From Bettongia penicillata ogilbyi (Eukaryota > Chordata > Mammalia > Diprotodontia > Potoroidae): a stretch of 64,000 nucleotides of DNA. Below, piece by piece: positions 21,321-32,700 of the stretch; within the stretch, counting starts at the first letter, position 1; every line of letters starts with the position of its first letter. Under the pieces are notes generated by a model that saw only the letters and a list, made by a program, of their open reading frames with translations, did no database searches and was not told the origin of the DNA. The DNA lies in contig JAJHZJ010000008.1 of the NCBI GenBank assembly GCA_023548195.1, positions 3,248,215 to 3,312,214 of the forward strand, in the 5' to 3' direction. Both the position numbers and the translations under genes were made by a program.

Positions 21321-21755
21321 TTCTATACAACGGTAGAAGGAGTTTTCTTACTGGGAGTTCCCTATACCAATGAAAATGTAGGTCAAATAAAAAATATCTC
21401 TATGGCAGTTTCCACATAAAGGCAAAACAATAGTTCTATGTTCTATATAGCATTCTAAATCCTCAAGGAAAGAAAACATACAATAACTAAAACTGTACAG
21501 ATCTCACCGGAGGATTTTGTTTTTCAAATGAAGGTTCAGATTGAAAGGCTCCTCTGAGATGCCTTTCAATAATTTTGGGCTTTGTTCTCTGGGCACAATG
21601 CTTCCTGTTTTATAGCCATTGGATTTTCACTGCGGGTCAGGGGAGGCAAAGTGTTCTGGAAAGAACGGAGATGAAACATAGCTTTTGCCTATGGATAAGA
21701 ATACATTCATGAAAAGGCAAGACTATTTCAAAGCTATGGATATACTGGCTATTAT

Positions 21756-21756
<1 letters not shown>
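21321..21756. other. Unassigned sequence
   Basis: A weak antisense L2-tail match lies near 21455. Nothing else recognised. Confidence 0.35.

Positions 21757-21787
<31 letters not shown>
21757..21787. repeat. (CA)n microsatellite
   Basis: About 15 uninterrupted CA units. Confidence 0.95.
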
Positions 21788-21792
<5 letters not shown>

Positions 21793-22094
21793 AGCCCGGA
21801 GCGGGCAGCCCTCCTGGACCACCAGTCCTGCTTTCAGCCCAGCTCTTATAGCCAAAATTCAGGGCAGCTAATCCTGTGAAAAAGGAGTCAGCCATCCTCA
21901 CCAGCTGTAAGTCACCTACCATACATAGGGAAGGCAAGTCAACCTAGCTAAAACAGCAGGGCATCTTGAGCTGCCCTTGACCACCATCCCCTCAGAGACC
22001 CTAAGGACAGCCCAGCACCCTGAGCTCTTGAAAATAAGAGTGTTGCCCCAAATCTCCAGCTCTGTTTTCCAACCCAGCTCCCACAGCCATCACT

Positions 22095-22330
22095 AAGGAC
22101 AGGAATCACTATGGAGTGTGGGAATTTATAAAAAGCCCTTTACAGATTATCTCATGTGATCCTCTCAACCTGGGAGGTAGGTACTGTTATCATTTCTGTT
22201 TTATAGTTGAGGGAATTGAGGCAGACAGAGGTTAAATATTTGCCCAGGGTCACTTGGCTAGTTAGTGTCTGAGGTGAAATTCGATTCCAAATCTTCAGGA
22301 TTCTATCTGCTGTGCCACCTAGCTGTCTCC
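22095..22330 (-). mobile_element. THER1-type CORE-SINE, antisense
   Basis: 'aaagccctttacagattatc', 'gggaattgaggcagacag', 'tttgcccagggtcacttgg' and the terminal 'gccacctagctgtctcc' give a nearly complete antisense copy. Confidence 0.75.
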
Positions 22331-22920
22331 AAGATTCTTCAGTTACAGAACAATGACAGATTTGCATTAATAGAGGGAGTTTCCTCATTGGAAAGTCCCT
22401 ATACCCATGAAATCCCATCACAAAAATACGAACCCTATACTCATTTAAAATATGAATCTTTGTCTGATTAAAACATTACTATTTACAAATTTTAAAAAGT
22501 CTGGGAGATGACCCTTATTCTAATATCTCATTTCAGTATAGAAATAACCTCTGGTTCTTGAAAGCTGTCAGCAAAGCTCAGTCTGATAGATCTTGCCAAG
22601 CTGGTACCCAGGCCTGCTACACAACAGATGGTCATCGAATGTCCCACCTAGTTAAACAAGTCATGATCCTTACCTGAATGCTATCTAGCAAGTGACAAAT
22701 TTTTCTGGCACCAGAACTACATGGACATGTTTCCCAGGATGAAGAAGTGTGGCAAACAGCTATTCCTCTATTGAAGGAGTTTCCACAAAAGTAATCAAAT
22801 CACATGTCCTCAAAAGAGTTGGAAGAAGAAGTAATCTGCAGATTTGATTAGGTTTTGGGGTGTTCCAGATGTGCAAAAACTGTATCTGTGGCCAGGTCTT
22901 TCTGTGGTGTGGATGGTTTT
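22331..22920. other. Unassigned sequence
   Basis: Nothing recognised. Confidence 0.4.
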
Positions 22921-23108
22921 AAAGTTTCTTAACCTTTTCTGAGTCATGGACTCCTTTGGCTACCATTTGGTGATGCCTATGGACTCCTTCCCTATGAATT
23001 TTTAAATGTATAAATAAGTATATGAGAGTTAGATAGAAAAACAATCATATGAAAATAGAATTATAAAATATTCAGAAAGCACGTTCACAACCCCCTGTTA
23101 AAGGCAGC
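22921..23108. mobile_element. Possible hAT-type DNA transposon remnant
   Basis: 'gtttcttaacc' at the left and 'cctgttaaaggc' at the right look like decayed terminal repeats. Between them lie 'gagtcatggactcctttggc' and 'gcctatggactccttccc', text I associate with a mammal-wide hAT MITE. The family is not certain. Confidence 0.4.
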
Positions 23109-23869
23109 CCGGATGCAGAAATTCCAGACACACCTTGGTAGTTCTGAAGATATTTTCATGCTCTTTTCCAGAGACCTTGCTTCCCCTTAGAGCCAAAAAC
23201 AGACCTGAAAAGGTAGGATTCCTTAGGGTTTCACTGAATTACTCATGAGCCAAAACGTAACCACCCTTTCTCTACCACGACAAACATGCATCATCTAGAG
23301 ATCGTTTTCAACAAGGCCTGTGGGAAGTAGGCTAACGAGATTTCTTTCTTTTATTTATTATTTTGGAAGCTCAAGTGGACCTTTTGTCAAGCTTTCCTCC
23401 GGTGCTTCACATGCATTTGATAGGCAGGCAAGATAGAAATGTTATTAGAATTTAGTGAACCATCAAGAATTAGTTCATGGAAAGTCGGCATAGGGGTATG
23501 CAATGTAATATGCCAGGCATAAGAGATTACCACTGGCTGCTTCTGTGAAACGAGTGAAAAATGATAGCTTCCTGATGCTTTTCTGACTGTTTCTCATTGT
23601 TACATAATCCACATAATTTCTCATGGTTGGGGGGGTGGGAGATTGGATAGTGGGGAAAGAAGGTCTGTTACCTTTCAGGTGGAGGGCAAGCACAAAATGG
23701 TTTGTGATTGGAGATGTCTCTAATGATAGCTAAAGTAGGTGAATACTCAATTGACTCAGTGTGATTTGAGAGGCATTACAAATTCAGCTTGTCTCATAGT
23801 ACCCTGAGACTGGCCTCCTATGGTGCCATTTTTCCTTTCTACTTAATTAGAAATTCTCATAAATTCCAA
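23109..23869. other. Unassigned sequence
   Basis: Nothing recognised. Confidence 0.4.
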
Positions 23870-24005
23870 CTGTTAGATTACAGAATTTTCGAGCTGCAGG
23901 AGAACTTAGAGATCATTAACCACCACCCTCTTTACCCTCCATTTTATAGGTAAGAAATGGTCCAGAAATGAAATTACTTGCCTGAGGTTACCCAGATCAC
24001 CCACT
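23870..24005 (-). mobile_element. MIR-type SINE, antisense
   Basis: 'gaacttagagatcattaacc', 'ccattttataggtaag' and 'ttacttgcctgaggttaccc'. Confidence 0.55.
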
Positions 24006-24029
24006 TACCTGGACATATAGAAATTAGGA

Positions 24030-24165
24030 GGATTTCTTAGGAATTAATTAGGGACAAAATTTGGAACTCAAAATTTTATTTTAAAAATTGAATGTTAAAA
24101 ATTGTCTCTACATAGAATTGAAAAAAATACTATTTAAAATTTTTTTAAAAAAAATAAACACCTCA
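24030..24165 (+). mobile_element. L1 3' terminus
   Basis: 'tttggaactcaaaattttat', 'ttgaatgttaaaaattgtct' and an A-rich end. Only the last ~135 bases of an L1 are present: a short, 5'-truncated insertion. Confidence 0.75.
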
Positions 24166-24474
24166 AAGTCCCCAGATAGTTCTCCTTGTTTCCCAAACAA
24201 AGCATACTTTTATATTAACCTTTGTATCTCTGTTCACATTTGACTTGCACTTGAAATATCCTACCCCTCTTCTCTACCCGTTCAAATCTCTACCCTTAAG
24301 GTACAGTCAAAATCTCATTTCCACCATGAAACTTACCCATATGTTCCCTAATCATCTCTAACAACTGAAAAATTTGAATCCACTCTTTGACAGTGCTACC
24401 AAGTAAGTGAGGGAAGGAGTTAGGAGGAGTCCTGAGGAGAAATTCCTGAACCCAGGATGATTTCAAGTTAGACC
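24166..24474. other. Unassigned sequence
   Basis: Nothing recognised. Confidence 0.4.
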
Positions 24475-24615
24475 AGTCAATCAGCAAGTGTTTATTAAGC
24501 TTCCACTAAGTTCCAGGCAATGTGCTAAGTATCGAGGATGCAAAAAAAACATAAAAGAGTCCTTGCCTCTTATATATATATATAAGAGAACTTATACTCT
24601 AATGGGGGATCCTAC
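24475..24615 (-). mobile_element. L2 3' tail, antisense, with (TA)n
   Basis: 'tgtttattaagcttccacta', 'ggcaatgtgctaagtatcg' and 'cttatactctaatggggga' are the antisense L2 end. A short (TA)n run lies at about 24571-24583. Confidence 0.7.
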
Positions 24616-25364
24616 TTTTGAGGGTTGGAAATATTTTAATAAAATCATTCACTATTTTCCTAATAAATCTGTGTTACGCCCATTTGGAGCACCTGGCTTC
24701 AGGGAGGAAATAATTGGATTACCCTGAATAGCATGTCAAGGAAATGTACCTTTTTACATCTATAAAGGCTACTGAGATTTCAGACATGGAGACATCCTGT
24801 CCTGGAAGTGCTAGTATTTAATTGTATTTTATTTTTTGTCACTTTCATAATGGGGGGAGGAGTTAGCCCATCAGTTCTCTGTAATTCTGCACATTTATAA
24901 AGCAACCAGTAGAGTTACATTGTGATGGAAGGTCACAATTATTCCCCTTCTAGGGTAAGACAGTCATTACCATTTGACAGTTGCTTGGCAGCTTTTGTGA
25001 GGTAAATTAGTGACTTCAGTGGAAATGTCTACTCAAGTTGGCATCATTACATCAGACCTCTGTTGCCAGCCTCAGAGGAGGGTATCCTGACTACCTTTGC
25101 CTACCGTGACCCTTCCTATTATGAAGTCACAGCACTTACTGTCAGTACCCTGAAGTTAGCCCAGAATCACATATAGGCAGTCTGCCATACACTGTGATTG
25201 GCATTTACAGAATTATGGCAATTACACTCATGTTATTACCTAAGGCATTAAAGCAAGCACAAATAAGCATATGCTGCCCAGCCAAGTTTCTTTTGAGTAC
25301 AAAATAAAATCCAATAACTTGATCTCAAAAGTCTATATTTCCTGTAGGGAAGCTCAGAGAATTA
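24616..25364. other. Unassigned sequence
   Basis: Nothing recognised. Confidence 0.4.
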
Positions 25365-25960
25365 TAGTCCTGGAGAGAATCCTATAGGTCATCCAAATCA
25401 AGCCACGCCTGAAGCACAAATCTTCTAGAATATCCCTGACAAGTGTTCATTTAGCCTCATCCCTTAGAAGACTTCTGGAGGGAAGTAACTATTCACTGAT
25501 CCCTAAGGCATTTAATTCCACTTTTAGTTCATTCTAATTGTTAGAAAAATTTCATTACATCAAATAGAAATATGCTTCTCTGTAGCTTCCAAAATTTATT
25601 GGACCTGTATCTACTCCCTGAGACCAAGAAGAACAAATCTAATCCACTTCACCCATCATATATTTGAAAACAGTGCTCATGTTCCCTCAATTCTTCTCTA
25701 AGTTAAGCCTCTGGGGTCCCTTTTCAGTCCAGGATTCTGTGATTGGCTTTTAGATTGAGTCTATGCTTCTAACTTGGAAAGATCTTTTAGAATCCCAGTT
25801 GGATTATCCATCATCTATCTTTCACCTTCATGTAATGTATATGTGTGATAAACATGTCATCCATGTAAACCACCAATAAAAATGTTGACTGGAACAAAGT
25901 TAAGGATAGATTCCTGTGGCACTCCAATAGAGACAACTCCTCCCCACCCCCCACCTTTTC
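25365..25960 (-). mobile_element. CR1/L3 LINE 3' region, antisense
   Basis: 'aggtcatccaaatcaagcc', 'aatatccctgacaagtgttc', 'tagttcattctaattgttag' and 'aaatatgcttctctgtagc' are the ordered antisense CR1 3' text. After 25740 it skips to a more upstream CR1 part ('aaaaatgttgactggaac', 'gtggcactccaatagagac'). Confidence 0.7.
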
Positions 25961-26059
25961 AGATTGTCAAAGATAACTTTTTAAATGTCCAAAAAGAACA
26001 TCCCCAGAACTTCATGATACTTATGAGGGTGTTCCTTTGTTATCTTCCCCTGCTCCCCT

Positions 26060-26307
26060 GTTACCTTCATCCATCCCAGGATTTCCACTCTAATCTGTAT
26101 GTAGATAAATATCAAATACACATCTCTACCCCTGAACTCTGGCCTGAACTCCACGCTGACAGTTACAAGAGTCTACTTGATATCACCATTGGATCTACCT
26201 TTGATAATTCAAATTCAACATGTCTAAAACTGAACTCACCTTTTTTAGGGGGGAAGAGTCAAATCTTGCTTCTCTTTGCCACAGTCTTCCCAGCACCCCC
26301 TTCCCCT
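26060..26307 (+). mobile_element. L2 ORF2 fragment
   Basis: 'caaattcaacatgtctaaaa' and 'ctgaactcacctttttta' match the L2 ORF2 text after the RT core. It sits between CR1 parts, probably as a later insertion. Confidence 0.6.
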
Positions 26308-26640
26308 TCCCCTTCCAAGTTAAACATTCCTGTTTCCTCTTACAGCATGGTCTTACGGTCTTTATCAACCTGGTCACCCTTCTCTGAATGAACTCCAGCT
26401 TATCAATGTCATTCTTAAAACATGGCATCTAGAATGGAATACAGTACTTCATAAGTGATTTGATCATAGCCAAGTGTAGTGGGAAAATCACCTGGTTAAT
26501 TTTGAATACATACCTAATGCAGTCTAAATTGGTGGTAATGAGTTTAAGGGCAATGAAGGGGTGTGAGGGGTGGGGAGACAAATAAGAAACAAGGCTGCAA
26601 TCTTTACATCCATGTTGAACTCTTATATCTTTTCCAAGCC
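26308..26640 (-). mobile_element. CR1/L3 LINE, antisense, second part
   Basis: 'agttaaacattcctgtttcc', 'acctggtcacccttctctg', 'actccagcttatcaatgtc', 'taaaacatggcatctagaat' and 'gggaaaatcacctggttaat' follow on in CR1 coordinates from about 25700. Confidence 0.7.
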
Positions 26641-26759
26641 ATCTTAATTCACTAAACTGATCTTCATGGTACGTTAGTATGACCACATTGTCCCTCCAAT
26701 TGAAGAGTTTCCCATATCCTACAAAAACAAAGACTGAATGACTTAAAACATTATAATTG

Positions 26760-27060
26760 GATCATTTCTTATCCCATACTTTCCTTCCTCTAAGCCTTTC
26801 TTACCCTATTCCTTCTGCCTAGAACACTGCCCATCTTTCATCAGTTTAAATATTGACTCCACCTAAAAGACTTCCTTAGTTTACCTGGAAGTGTTTTCTC
26901 CTTCCTCTGATCTCATGGAATTTTTTAAATATCCCATACATTTATATTGTAATTTGGATTATGTTTATCTGAGTGTCTTATCTCTCCTTACCCCTCTTTC
27001 CTATCCATACCTTGCACAATTCTTTGTGCACAGTAGATGCTTAATAAATATTTTTGAAGA
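26760..27060 (+). mobile_element. L2 3' end
   Basis: 'ctgcctagaacactgccc', 'ctccacctaaaagacttcct', then 'cagtagatgcttaataaata' at the terminus. Confidence 0.7.
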
Positions 27061-27454
27061 AATTATTCTCCAGCACTTTACCATTCTTTCCCATTTAGCC
27101 CCATTTTAGAATATTTTCTTGATCAGGATGTTTCCAATGACATCTGCTCACTTTGCACACAGGTTACCCAAAACTGAGATATCTGATTACTTTAAATATA
27201 GTGGATGAAGGTTGTAGAATTCCCTTTCTCAGGATTTATATTTTCAATAGGACCAGAAATTCATGGTTTCAACACGGATTTTTTTTGTCCACTTCACACA
27301 TTCCCTCAACATTCAGCTTCTGTTCTAGACAGTTAAATCTGTTTTATCACATTGTCCATGATTATTTCTGCCTTGCCCATACTCATTCCTGAATCTTGGT
27401 TCATGGTATTTCTTCCTGAAACAGTGTTCTTCTGCCTCTTATCTATTAGTCTGT
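27061..27454. other. Unassigned sequence
   Basis: Nothing recognised. Confidence 0.4.
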
Positions 27455-27545
27455 TACAGTATAAAGCACAGATACTATGATGCCCAGTCCTAGCTTTGCA
27501 GTTAACTAGTTATGGGGCCTGAGGCAAGTAGCTATGTCCCCTAGG
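27455..27545 (+). mobile_element. CORE-SINE fragment
   Basis: 'gatgcccagtcctagctttg', then 'gggcctgaggcaagtagct', follows the SINE middle with low identity. Confidence 0.4.
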
Positions 27546-27894
27546 ATGTTATAGTAGCAACAGCATGGCAGGTTGGCATAGTGTTCCTTAAGGAGGCTTC
27601 AGAATTTCATTGGCTAAAGTGACTAGAACTTGAACCAGCAGCACTGCTTCCTTGTGAAAAGCTCAGTCTATGAGGAGCAGGTGACACCAAGAAATCTTTC
27701 TGACCCAGCTTTCCTGCAGTGGCCAATATGGAGATGGATTAGTTATTAATCAAATTAATCAATTTAGTAATCAAATTAATTAGTGATCAGATCTTTTTAA
27801 AATATCTATTTATAAGTCAGCTTATTTTTATTACATTTTATGGCCCACTAGTATTTCATTGAGTTTCATTCCAGAGCCTGAAAAACTGCCCTAA
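27546..27894. other. Unassigned AT-rich sequence
   Basis: Repeated short 'aatcaaattaat' motifs near 27750-27790. Nothing else recognised. Confidence 0.4.
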
Positions 27895-28018
27895 CCAAAA
27901 AACAGTCCCTCGGTTTCCTTATCTATAAATTGAAGGGATTGCATTAGATAATCACTAAAGATCCCCTCAGGCCATAAATTTTAGGATCCTTCAAGCTCTA
28001 AAACCCAAGAATTCTATA
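27895..28018 (+). mobile_element. MIR 3' half
   Basis: 'ctcggtttccttatctataa', 'aagatcccctcaggccata' and 'aagctctaaaacccaag'. Confidence 0.6.
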
Positions 28019-28019
28019 A

Positions 28020-28190
28020 TCCATCCTTCAAGGTAAAGTTGCCTTCCTCTCCCGTGAAGTTTTCCATCACTCTAACCCATATCAATCCTTTTCTGTTTTG
28101 CACTCCAATTTTTACACTGTAGGTCAGTGCCATACATTTAATTGTTCTCTAATTATTCTTCCAAGTGTGTAGGTATTGTGTTAGCTCTGT
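28020..28190 (+). mobile_element. L2 3' fragment
   Basis: 'aattctataatccatccttc' and 'cctctcccgtgaagttttcc' resemble the sense L2 3' end. It stops just before the palindrome. Confidence 0.45.
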
Positions 28191-28194
28191 CCCG

Positions 28195-28240
28195 GAAGTC
28201 TTAGTGCAATTTTAAGCTATTAAAACTGCACTAAGACTTC
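28195..28240. repeat. Near-perfect 46-bp palindrome (MITE-like)
   Basis: A left arm at 28195-28215 ('gaagtcttagtgcaatttt' plus aa) pairs with a right arm at 28220-28240 at 20 of 21 positions. The loop is 4 bases (gcta). The form suits a very small mariner-like MITE or the stem of a small hairpin. Confidence 0.7.
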
Positions 28241-28429
28241 TGCAACAGCAAGTACACATATTTTTCCAAGGAGAACAAAAATGAGTATAAAATGCATTGA
28301 TTTGTTTGAAGGGTTCCAGTGAGTGTGATGGGAGAAGAAATCTCAAGAGATGATTAGAATTAGACTCTCTAGATACTAAAATATCCATCGTAGCACTTTT
28401 TTAGGAGGATACTGAAGGGCTGGCAGGGG

Positions 28430-28790
28430 TGGGGGATGGGGGGAGTGGATACTTATTGGGGAATGACTAAACTGTGGCGAAATTTGCGGAATATTATTGT
28501 GCAATCAGAAATGATAAATATGAAGAATTCAGAGAAACATGAGAAAACTTGTAAGAACTTATGAGATAAGCAAAAACAGAAAAATATACACTATTACAAT
28601 AAACGTAAATGAAAACTAAAATAAGTCTGAATTCTGAATAACTGTAATAACTAATCCTGATCCCTGAAAACAGATGATGAAAAATACCTCCCTTCTCTCA
28701 GCTGAGAGAAGGGGACGATGGGGACCAAATGTTACATGCATGGTCAGAATGATCATTGTATCTTTTTTTGTTTAACTCTTTTTCTTTGTT
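28430..28790 (+). mobile_element. L1 3' fragment, old copy
   Basis: 'cttattggggaatgactaaa', 'gaatattattgtgcaatcag' and 'gagaaaacttgtaagaactt' follow the ORF2 end. The 3' UTR then runs to the T-rich stretch near 28765. Confidence 0.65.
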
Positions 28791-28794
28791 ATGA

Positions 28795-28985
28795 AAGAGA
28801 CTGAGTGGTACAGTGGAAAGATCATTGGATTTGAAGTTGGAGGAACTGGGTTCAGTCTTGCCTCCGGTGCTTAGGACCTCGGTGTCTCAGGTCAGGTAGC
28901 AACCTCTCTGGGTCTGAATTCCCTCACTTATAAAATGGGACCTCTGAGTTTACTTTTAACTCTACACCTATTTCCTAAAGCAAGG
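28795..28985 (+). mobile_element. THER1/MIR-type SINE
   Basis: 'gagtggtacagtggaaagat' (A box), 'gggttcagtcttgcctcc' (B box) and 'cacttataaaatgggacct' (CORE). Confidence 0.6.
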
Positions 28986-30698
28986 ATTTGTGGGAGTGGC
29001 AGTGGTTGAGCGTAGGGGGTGTATATCCAACAACGATTATGACATTAAAACAATAGACACTAATAATAAAATTTATTTTTTTATACACAGAATTAGAAGC
29101 TTATGGCTGTGGTGACAATCTGAAGAAAGATACAGTGATCAACTTATAACAAGGTGTAAATGGAACTTGTGGCTCTGATTACACGCAATCTCATCTCCTT
29201 CAGTGCCATCCAGTGGAACTATGGTGAAATACCACTTCAGAACCCAGAAAGGCTCATCTGTAGCAAAGCACAGTATATAGCCTGTTTAACCTCCCTTTGT
29301 CTTCAGAATGTGCTGTTTCTGCCAAAGCAAACTGGGAGATATTACGAGTACTGGGGGACTGGCCATGGGAAACAAAGCACTGTCTTTTTTTTTTTTTAGC
29401 AGCAATACTGGTAGCCAGACCCAACTTCCTTCCTCAGAGGATTAAGACTTTATTGATTCTGTTGGAGTATGTCATCTTATTCCAGCATTGATTCAATGCC
29501 ATCCATACACTGACTATGATGGAGGGAAAATATTTAAGCTCTTCCAGCGATTTTATCAAAGGTTTTCTGTTCTTGTGAACCAACTGTTACAAAGAACTCT
29601 CTTATGAGTATTTTTTTAAGTTTTAAATTAACAATATTGAGCCTGGTTTTCCTTTCACTTCATGATAGGGGCAGGTATAATGATGCCAGGGGTATCTTTA
29701 TGTGCCCTCATGGTGGAAGGGAGAAGCTAGGAAGGGAAAATATCTTTTCCTTTCGTTATCAGTCTCATTATGTACACAGGGAACAGTGTTTAGAGGCCTA
29801 CACAGTCCTCCAAAGGGGTATTTCTCCTCTCCTAGAGAAGACATTTCCTGGTGCCCTCTGAACTCCAAGGTCACTGGGATAGAGGGTTTCTTCCTTCTCT
29901 CCCCCTTGCCACCTGACCAACCCTAAAATTGGCAGGACCTTTAGGTCCCTGGCTAGGATGTTACTTCTCCAATAAAACAAAGTTGAGGTTAAAAAACATT
30001 TTTTTTTTTTACGTGCAACACATAATTGCTGCTGGCCCAGGCAGGGTTAGGTTAGTTCTCGGGATTTAGATGGATAGACCAAGTTCAGTCTTAGAAGAAA
30101 CTGACCTCTGAAAAGAGGAATCAGCCTCCTTTTCTTGCATTCTCTAGCTCTTTGTGCCCCTATCTCAGAGTCCCAGAAAGAATAATTTAAAATTTGGGTT
30201 TAGCTCACAGCTATGGTTTCCACAAAAGGGATGGTAGAAAAGAACTCACCTTACAATATAAATAAGGTAGAGGACAACTATTTATTTCTTCCATACAAAA
30301 AAGAAATGCTTAACACAAGAAGTAGTGCATACTCCCCTGGGAGGTTTGTCCTTTCAGTATCAAAGCATGAGACACTTTGTGAGACCGCTAAATTACCATT
30401 TCACTTTATCTTGTTTCTGTACTATCCAAACAATATCCCCCAGGCCAGGGCTTGAGGTCCTCCTTCCATTAGTGATTATCTTCTCCTCCAAGAAAGTTAT
30501 GGGGATGCCTCCCACAGTGCTGTCAGCAAAGGAATCCATGAATTCCTGAACTCTCGAATTCAGAGTTGTCTCCAAGGCTAGAAGCAACCATCTTTGGATT
30601 GATGTTTGGGAATAGAAATAAAGAAGAAAAGGCAGCCAGAGGCCTAGCCTCAATCTCAATTGGCTGAGTCAGAGAGGAGAAAAGAGGAGATAGCTAGC

Positions 30699-30700
<2 letters not shown>
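28986..30700. other. Unassigned sequence
   Basis: About 1.7 kb with no recognised family. A 13-base T run at about 29386 and another near 30000 could mark decayed tails. Open frames here (up to 88 codons) show no motif. Parts could be unrecognised LTR sequence. Confidence 0.35.
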
Positions 30701-30748
<48 letters not shown>

Positions 30749-31100
30749 CAGAGAGAGACAAAGAGAGACATAGAGAAAGAGAGGGAGAGAGAAATAGAGA
30801 GGACACAGAGAGAGAGGGAGACAGAGAGAGACAGAGAGAGAAAGAGAGAGAAAAAGAGAGACAGAGAGAGAGACAGAGAGAGAGACATAGAGAAAGAGAG
30901 AGGGAGAGAGAAATAGAGAGAAGGAGAGAGACAGAGAGAGAGAGAGGGAGACAGAGAGAGAAAGAGAGAGCAAAAGAGAGACAGAGAGAGAGAAAAAGAG
31001 AGACAGAGAGAGACAGAGAGAGAGACATAGAGAAAGAGAGAGGGAGAGAGAAATAGAGAGAGAGAAGGAGAGACAGACAGAGACAGAGAGAGAGGGAGAG
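30701..31100. repeat. GA-rich array with higher-order units
   Basis: Four hundred bases of GAGAGA, GAGACA and GAAATAGA text. A recognisable module starting 'gacatagagaaagagag' recurs at 30768, 30884 and 31024, so the array has larger units of about 116 and 140 bases. The Ser/Leu-rich minus-strand frames are artefacts of this repeat. Confidence 0.9.
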
Positions 31101-31329
31101 TGTTGTTTGTCATGTTCTTCAGAGGACAGCCAGAGGGTGGAGTCATTCTTTTCAATTGGGCTGCTTCTCCTGGTTCAGTGCTTAATCCTCTTTGACTCAG
31201 TTTTGACTCAGCCTCTCCCTACCTACAGCCCTGGAGTAGGGAGGTGGAGGTAAGTGGGGAAGGGAGGGCAGGGAACCAAGGGAATACCCAGGATTTATTG
31301 CATATTCCCAAAGTTCAAAGTCCTGCAGT
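31101..31329. other. Unassigned sequence
   Basis: Nothing recognised. Confidence 0.4.
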
Positions 31330-31400
31330 GTTAAGTTACCAAAGATCTCTTAAATGCCGAATCTGGTGACATTTGAATGAGGTCCTAATGAACTCACTAT
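31330..31400 (+). mobile_element. L2 ORF2 (RT) scrap
   Basis: 'agttaccaaagatctcttaa' and 'atgccgaatctggtgacat' match the same L2 text that recurs at 31815-31850. Confidence 0.45.
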
Positions 31401-31409
31401 TCCATTCAG

Positions 31410-31850
31410 CATGGTGGCTGTTAGGTTTCATCTCACCTCTTACTTCACTGAAATGAGTCCCTTCTCAGAATGCTCCTTCTTCAACCTCCACAATCTGACC
31501 TCATTCAAATATCTTCTCTCAGTCTCCTTCAGTAACGTCTTACATGAAGAGCTGTCCCATCTTCTTGCCTCTACATGTACCCTGAATCGCATTCCTCAAC
31601 ATTCTCTCCACTAGATTACTCCCCCATCATCCTCACTCCTCTCTCTACCCTTCAATCTCTCCCTACATATTGACTCCCTGTTGCCTACCAACACCACCAT
31701 GTCTCCCCAACTTCAAAAACAAAACAAAAACCCTACTTTCCTCTCACTCTTTTTTTAACCTTCTGCTTTCTGGATTTTGACCTCATCATTAAACAGAAAC
31801 TGTTCTCTCTAAAGTTATCAATGATCTCCTAAATGCCCAATCTGATGGCC
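31410..31850 (+). mobile_element. L2 ORF2 fragment, left part of a split L2
   Basis: Sense L2 text upstream of the RT core, ending 'agttatcaatgatctcctaa' and 'cccaatctgatggcc'. An L1 tail and an LTR block follow. L2 resumes at 34475 further downstream in the same element. Confidence 0.65.
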
Positions 31851-32053
31851 TTTTTAAAAAAATTATTTATTTTTAGTTTTCAACATTCACTTCCATAAGA
31901 TTTGAGTTCTAAAGTTTCTCCCCCTTCCACAAGATGGCATGCAGTCTAATATAGGTTCTACATATACATTCATATTAAACATATTTTCATATTAGTCATG
32001 ATGTAAAAAAGAATTAGAACTAATGGGAGGAACTATGAGAAAGAAGAAACAAA

Positions 32054-32119
<66 letters not shown>

Positions 32120-32129
32120 AGTATGCTTC
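31851..32129 (-). mobile_element. L1 3' end, antisense
   Basis: It begins with the antisense terminus ('tttttagttttcaacattca', 'gatttgagttctaaagtttc') and shows 'caagatggcatgcagtctaa' and 'atattagtcatgatgt'. It is cut at 'cagtatgcttc', where the LTR starts. Confidence 0.8.
32056..32117. repeat. (GA)n microsatellite inside the L1 3' UTR
   Basis: About 30 pure GA units lie at the place where the L1 3' UTR normally has an A/G-rich stretch. Confidence 0.95.
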
Positions 32130-32700
32130 TGTTGAGTTTTAAACCCAGGGATACCAAAAACTGTTGTGGTTTCGTGATGTGTTGTGGTGGAACTATCTCA
32201 AAGAATTCAGTCAGACCACCTCTAATCCAAGTAAGTATAGGCATTTATTGAGATTGATGCCTCTCATGAAGTGTTCCTCTCATGGAGTTCCAAAATGAAC
32301 CAGCCACTTCAAAGAGAGGAAGATGGATTTTTATAGGGTAAAGATGCAATTACATAACGGACATTTACATAGACTATAGGAATATGATTAATATTAAAAA
32401 GGTAGGAGGAGTTTGTTAAGGGATTAGGTAATGGAGGAGGGGTCCCTTCTATGGTGGTAAAACATTCTGGCCATGCTGCCCTCTAATTGGCTATCTACTG
32501 TGGTCCTGTCTGATCAAGATGGATAGTGAAGTATTGTGATCTTGTCTTGGGTGCAATGGATGATGTGATTGTGATCCAACTACAAGAATACACCTGTTTC
32601 TGTGGGAATAGGTCTGGAGGTCATGGCTGAGTAGAGGCAGTGACTGAGTTTCCATACCTGCTGTTTCTGTGAGAACTATGAGTTTCAGGGATACACCTGT
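32130..32700 (-). mobile_element. Endogenous retrovirus LTR, antisense (right edge uncertain)
   Basis: The plus-strand left edge 'tgttgag' would be the LTR terminus (…ctcaaca on the minus strand). An inverted AATAAA lies at 32241-32246, about 110 bases inside, as in the solo LTR at 60247. The far edge and TSD could not be fixed. It is noncoding. Confidence 0.5.

Noticed and set aside
25882..26391. 169-codon plus-strand frame
   Set aside because: It crosses an antisense CR1, a sense L2 fragment and another CR1 piece, so it cannot be a single gene.
30701..31100. CRISPR-like regular repeat
   Set aside because: The units are degenerate GA text with no distinct spacers, and the genome is vertebrate.
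30669..31155. Overlapping Ser/Leu-rich frames up to 153 codons
   Set aside because: They are produced by the GA-rich array in all minus-strand frames.
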